This document shows positions 32,951-33,119 of a stretch of DNA of 33,119 nt, in pieces. The translations under genes and the position numbers were made by a program. A model generated the notes under the pieces. It was not told the origin of the DNA. It saw nothing but the letters and a program-made list of their open reading frames with translations, and did no database searches. The stretch is from Patescibacteria group bacterium (GTDB taxonomy: Bacteria; Patescibacteriota; Patescibacteriia; SG8-24), in assembly GCA_018813785.1 (NCBI GenBank), contig JAHJAU010000019.1, positions 1 through 33,119 on the forward strand, in the 5' to 3' direction. Within the stretch, counting starts at the first letter, position 1. Every line of letters starts with the position of its first letter.

Positions 32951-32979
32951 AACTTAACAAATACGGTTCTAGTTGTCAA
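32951..32979 (-). promoter_or_regulatory. Promoter of the SPFH lipoprotein operon
   Basis: Minus strand: TTGACA (32974-32979), a 17-base spacer, TAAGTT (32951-32956). Its -35 lies 6 bases from the -35 of the divergent promoter. Confidence 0.82.
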
Positions 32980-32985
32980 CAGTAA

Positions 32986-33014
32986 TTGACGAACTGAGAA
33001 GCACTTGTTATGGT
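32986..33014 (+). promoter_or_regulatory. Promoter of the divergent 33086 gene
   Basis: TTGACG (32986-32991), a 17-base spacer, TATGGT (33009-33014) with a TGT extension. Start near 33021, leader about 65 bases. Confidence 0.75.
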
Positions 33015-33029
33015 TGGTGGCCGGATTGG

Positions 33030-33042
33030 CAAAATGATTTTG
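33030..33042 (+). promoter_or_regulatory. 13-bp palindrome, possible operator
   Basis: CAAAATGATTTTG is a perfect palindrome around one central base, about 10 bases after the predicted transcription start. A dimeric repressor could bind there; no binding protein is known. Confidence 0.35.
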
Positions 33043-33085
33043 ATCGCAAGACCTAACCTTCGAGGGTTTGTTAAGGAGAAGAGAC

Positions 33086-33119
33086 ATGGCGTTCATTATT
33101 GATCTGATCCTTAAAATCA
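33086..33119 (+). CDS. Start of an unknown gene, cut by the window end
   Basis: ATG 33086 with an AAGGAGA SD nine bases upstream and a promoter at 32986-33014. Only MAFIIDLILKI is visible, hydrophobic and possibly a membrane helix. No function can be given. Confidence 0.6.
   Translation, partial: MAFIIDLILKI

Overview
The window looks like a chromosomal segment of an uncultivated bacterium with a small genome, most likely of the Patescibacteria (CPR) radiation. This is inferred from several features together: a short HrcA, a single VirD4/HerA-like ATPase next to a CPR-type hypothetical, a signal-less short YidC, a DUF3467 protein in the heat-shock operon, large GIGTT-repeat surface proteins, and many genes without a Shine-Dalgarno (SD) sequence. 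TGA is used as a normal stop. No marker gene here fixes the lineage, so the assignment is tentative.

Layout. 1-2153: right end of a probable integrative element, a partial unknown gene followed by a large serine recombinase whose last codons run into the 3' end of tRNA-Gln(CTG). 2139-8227 (minus): tRNA-Gln, dnaX, an acidic hypothetical, a membrane-anchored VirD4/HerA-like ATPase and its small partner. 8418-10939: a CorA-family transporter and cysS, both with promoters that place transcription start at or within a few bases of the start codon. 11068-15528: two large exported surface proteins and a divergent membrane-anchored protein. 15771-21243 (minus): a membrane protein, then the heat-shock operon hrcA-grpE-dnaK-DUF3467-dnaJ under a consensus promoter with a perfect CIRCE operator. 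21465-25664: an unknown protein with a Cys/Asp cluster, a zinc-ribbon protein, an anchored beta-propeller, an SPFH protein, YidC and a half-size MFS protein. 25781-29254: a purine-related cluster (truncated purC, purH, purine nucleoside phosphorylase) with a degenerate GIY-YIG protein. 29482-33119: a HipA/PI3K-like kinase, a small unknown protein, an SPFH lipoprotein with a small membrane partner, and the start of a further divergent gene.

Two near-identical 119-bp multi-hairpin repeats lie at 15574-15692 and 28252-28370. A tandem 11-bp repeat separates purC' from purH. Genes fall into two initiation classes. Housekeeping genes have no SD and very short or absent leaders. The Cys-rich protein, purC', purH, PNP and the genes near 31.3-33.1 kb carry strong SD motifs and look more GC-rich. 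No stretch longer than 300 bp lacks a gene; the shorter gaps hold the promoters, terminators and repeats listed. No CRISPR array, rRNA or transposase gene was seen. The best candidates for something undescribed are the Cys/Asp-cluster protein, the kinase-like protein, the 119-bp repeat family and the recombinase/tRNA junction.
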